From the NCBI RefSeq assembly GCF_000003605.2, contig NW_003156255.1:24856-35002 (forward strand): a stretch of 10,147 bases of DNA, read 5' to 3'. Shown in pieces: positions 8,290 through 10,147 of this stretch. The stretch is from Saccoglossus kowalevskii. Lineage: Eukaryota; Hemichordata; Enteropneusta; Harrimaniidae. Below the pieces are notes generated by a model, which ran no database searches, was not told the DNA's origin, and worked only from the letters and a program-made list of their open reading frames with translations. The position numbers and the translations under genes are program-made. Numbering within the stretch: position 1 is the stretch's first letter; the number at the start of each line of letters is the position of its first letter.

Positions 8290-8475
8290 AATTAAATGAT
8301 AAAGTTTCCCATCAATTCCGTTCTTTAATAATTTATAAAATAAACCATCCCTCCAAACAGTATCGAAAGCCTTGCGGAAATCTACAAAGCATGTATATAG
8401 TTTACCATTTTGTTTCAGGTATTTATTAACTATTGCTTTTAGAGTAAAAATGTGATCTAAGTAAGTATAGATAAA
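8290..8475 (-). pseudogene. LINE reverse transcriptase palm, motif A region (fragment, 5' truncated)
   Basis: The segment reads LDHIFTLKAIVNKYLKQNGK, then FVDFRKAFDTV (coding 8362-8388 for FVDFRKAFD), which is motif A with its catalytic Asp, and WRDGLFYKLLKNGIDGKLYH. The LDHIFTLK stretch usually follows a QAGFR-type motif; here the preceding residues (QHAFVFIYTY) are only weakly similar to it, so recognisable homology fades at about 8475-8500. The open frame continues upstream to 8667 but there runs into the hexamer cluster and is not LINE-like. No endonuclease domain is present in the window. Confidence 0.82.
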
Positions 8476-8608
8476 TACAAACGCATGCTGTTGTGTAATA
8501 TGACCATACACTTGGGCAAATGAAACACACAATGAAGTTGAATTTAATTTTGTTAAATAAATGTCCTTTTTATGAATTGAGCTTTGTACAATTTTTGTAT
8601 AAAAAATT

Positions 8609-8730
8609 GTTCCAAATATGGGATACTTCTTGTATACAAAAGTACATTTTTTGTACACTATTTGCATAGTATTTGCATACTTGTTGTATACAAATCTGTT
8701 CCAAATATAGGGTACTTATTGTATACAAAA
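8609..8730. repeat. Imperfect tandem duplication, 89-bp period
   Basis: 8609-8641 and 8698-8730 match at 30 of 33 positions, both starting GTTCCAAATAT and ending TTGTATACAAAA. The sequence between them is not conserved to the same degree. This shows that the right hexamer cluster grew at least partly by local duplication. Confidence 0.8.
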
Positions 8731-8766
8731 AAATATACATAAAATGTACAAATTTATTCGGAATTC

Positions 8767-8794
8767 GTATACTTTTTGCACACAAAAAGTATAC
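8767..8794. repeat. Perfect 12-bp stem hairpin
   Basis: GTATACTTTTTG (8767-8778), loop CACA (8779-8782), CAAAAAGTATAC (8783-8794). Each arm starts with the cluster hexamer GTATAC, and on the minus strand GTATAC is followed at offset 12 by TGTGCA, a near match to TGTACA. So the hairpin is effectively two modules facing each other. It lies at the outer edge of the right cluster and could be an element terminus. Confidence 0.9.
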
Positions 8795-8800
8795 ATTTTG

Positions 8801-9826
8801 TTTAATGAATTTTGGTAAGGGCAGTGATGACAGAAATGGTACTTTGGTATAAATATCGGTATATATTTTGCCACTATTCTGGTATAAAAATGATCACACT
8901 TTTGAGCACTCGGGGCACCTCCCTACCCAACTATGTATCAACCACAGTCAGCTGGCGCACACGTGATAATAAAATAAATACGATATTTACTATATAGGGA
9001 CCGCCATCTTGAAAGACGCATAAAACTAAATAAGAAACAAGTTGTGAAACACGTTTTTCATATTCCTACAAATCAGGATAAAAAATACCAATCTTTCACA
9101 AAAATACGGTTCGTTTGGGTTATATTAAGCCAACCGATAACAAAATTCGGCCTAATTCGTCGTTTTGTGTGGAAAAATCCCTTGCATACAAAAACCTAAT
9201 TACGCGAAGAACATTTTTGTCATGACATGTGATATCAAAACATTGCTCAAATTTAGTAGTATATCTGGAATCCTTATGCTCGCTTCTGTTTTAGCTGCTG
9301 TCCACATATTTCTCCATGTTTTAAAATTTGTTTGACTATTGAATGAAAAACACCTAGCTTAACATTAGTCAATTTGACAAAGAACTATAAAACATTGTAA
9401 TGACATAAATACCTTTACTCTATATTGTCAACACGCCTTTCAAATATGCTGTTGATATGAAATTTGCGGCGGTTCTATTAACATTTGTCAATATAGAAAA
9501 AAAAAGTTTCGAGGAAAACCTTGAAATGAAATACTGTCTGCATTATATACATCATAATGATGTCTATTGTAAAAGTAACAATGTAACGATAACAAAAATA
9601 CATTTCTTTCACGATATTAGCCACTTTCATTGCGAAGAGTCAATATACTAAACCTGAACTGCTTTGGGAATGAGGGCGTACTTAGTATCTAAAATAAAAT
9701 GTAAATACAATGTACTCTGCTTTACTGTAAACTGACTTAAATATTACGTAACCACGTAATTTGGATTTGTTACAAAGTTTATTGATGTATTCAACGCTTT
9801 TATTAATTATACCTCAGACTAGTAAT
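8801..9826. other. CpG-normal non-coding DNA, no gene supported
   Basis: CpGs return at once outside the right hexamer cluster. GGTAT-type words (8834-8890) and a GCACTCGGGGCACCTCC segment recall the 5205-5760 repeat. Two short open frames (8812-8997 and 9457-9651, plus, 61 and 64 codons) have no recognisable domain, and the second is rich in Lys, Asn and His as expected of random AT-rich sequence. Apart from the motifs listed separately, I see nothing more to annotate. Confidence 0.45.
8960..9011. promoter_or_regulatory. E-box and YY1-like motif
   Basis: CACGTG at 8960-8965 is a canonical E-box, and CCGCCATCTTG at 9001-9011 is the reverse complement of the CAAGATGGCGG type recognised by YY1 in animals, often close to transcription starts. 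A TATATA-like tract precedes the second motif. Both are short and no gene start is visible, so function is only a suggestion. Confidence 0.22.
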
Positions 9827-10147
9827 GGGTCATTCCAGTTTATATCTGCACCCCCCTGTTTATGAGCTTGTGTGTTTACTTCATACAGGGTATAATTTCC
9901 ATGGGTGTATAAGTCATACAAAGTTTTATTTCCAAATCACCATTCACCATACAGTGATGGAAATCCAAAATTATAGTTCCTAATTATGGTGTTAATGAGT
10001 TCCATTGTGCCACCATACAGAGTAGGATTTCCAAATTTAACTCATCATACATGTATGCTAATTTACCAAGTTAAAAATTTTATATTTGATAATGGAAATC
10101 CAAACTAGTCCTGATTCACGGTGTTGATGAGCTCATTCGTGCCTCCA
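9827..10147. mobile_element. Left part of a MITE-like element starting GGGTCATTCCAG, cut by the window end
   Basis: A GGGTCATTCCAG start at 9827 followed by TCTGCACCCCCCTG and repeated words of the type ATTTCCAtGGG, GGAAATCCAAA and CATACAG. This pattern matches a class of short foldback elements with GGG(T/C)(C/T)ATTCCAG ends that I recall from invertebrate genomes; this is memory, not a search. Within it, 9956-10015 and 10091-10147 are diverged copies of a roughly 60-bp unit (ATGGAAATCCAA ... GGTGTTxATGAG ... GTGCCxCCA), at a period of about 135 bp. The matching right terminus would lie beyond 10147, so terminal repeats cannot be verified. Confidence 0.5.

Larger units (their letters stand above)
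6912..8475 (-). mobile_element. 5'-truncated, inactive non-LTR (LINE-type) retrotransposon
   Basis: Read on the minus strand, about 520 codons of a non-LTR retrotransposon ORF2-type protein can be followed in order: reverse transcriptase palm (from about 8475), YADD catalytic loop (8070-8081), thumb-like region, linker, and a C-terminal zinc-knuckle domain ending at about 6913. The reading frame is broken by four single-base-type frameshifts (near 8284-8289, 8018-8026, 7560 and in the T run 7344-7353) and by an in-frame TGA at 7697-7699. The upstream endonuclease and N-terminal reverse transcriptase motifs are missing, as is usual for 5'-truncated copies. Target-primed reverse transcription is the known mechanism of this class. 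The clade cannot be settled by eye. Hexamer clusters lie on both sides. Confidence 0.88.
8585..8800. repeat. Right cluster of GTATAC / TGTACA modules
   Basis: GTATAC occurs at 8632, 8686, 8721, 8767 and 8789, and TGTACA at 8585, 8652 and 8745. The 12-bp phasing of the left cluster recurs: 8721 GTATAC, 8733 ATATAC and 8745 TGTACA form a 12-bp ladder. The modules at 8585 (TGTACA then GTATAA at 8597) and 8652 (TGTACA then GCATAG at 8664) are in the reverse orientation. The 18-mer ATATACATAAAATGTACA at 8733-8750 is identical to 6112-6129 in the left cluster, which ties the two clusters to one family. The cluster includes an 89-bp-period duplication (8609-8641 and 8698-8730) and ends in a hairpin at 8767-8794. 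Confidence 0.75.

Noticed and set aside
8570-8785. 71-codon minus-strand frame with repeated YxxK/IQQ-like words.
   Set aside because: It is a translation of the GTATAC/TGTACA cluster; the peptide periodicity comes from the DNA repeat.
9457-9651. 64-codon plus-strand frame starting with a short hydrophobic stretch (MKFAAVLLTFV), like a signal peptide.
   Set aside because: The start resembles a signal peptide, but the remainder is Lys/Asn/His-rich without cysteine spacing of a known small secreted family, and there is no supporting promoter or splice context. Kept only as a weak possibility.

Overview
The window looks like non-coding DNA from an animal nuclear genome, probably a marine or aquatic invertebrate. 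It is AT-rich, has no long open reading frames and no bacterial-style gene packing. It holds a decayed non-LTR retrotransposon, several short inverted-repeat (MITE-like) elements, and CpG content that changes abruptly along its length, as expected in an invertebrate genome with mosaic methylation. The exact phylum cannot be told from the sequence. I find no intact host gene, tRNA, rRNA or CRISPR array.

Layout. 1-627 is unique-looking AT-rich DNA with no CpG at all. 628-840 is a MITE with good terminal inverted repeats. 841-2210 shows nothing recognisable. 2211-2400 is a second, unrelated inverted-repeat element with three internal copies of a GAAGCCGCA motif. 2401-2855 holds one weak dispersed duplication. 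2856-3040 is a second, older and oppositely oriented copy of the 628-840 MITE, followed by a 22-base A run. About 3421-5170 is CpG-rich, with a perfect 20-bp palindrome at 3524-3543 and paired CCAAT boxes at 5106-5138; it could be promoter-like or simply unmethylated intergenic DNA. About 5205-5760 is a G-run and GGTAT-rich degenerate repeat.

The most distinctive structure is 5916-8800. Two clusters of the palindromic hexamers GTATAC and TGTACA (5916-6346 and 8585-8794) flank the remains of a LINE-type reverse transcriptase read on the minus strand (about 6912-8475). In most modules the two hexamers start exactly 12 bp apart. The right cluster ends in a 12-bp-stem, 4-nt-loop perfect hairpin. 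The simplest reading is that the hexamer clusters belong to an uncharacterised repeat or transposon into which a 5'-truncated LINE inserted, but the clusters could also be LINE flanking sequence or independent repeats.

8801-9826 is CpG-normal DNA with a YY1-like motif and an E-box but no gene I can support. 9827 to the end appears to be the left part of another MITE-like element that runs out of the window. No genes here work together; the LINE is dead, with four frameshifts and an in-frame stop.
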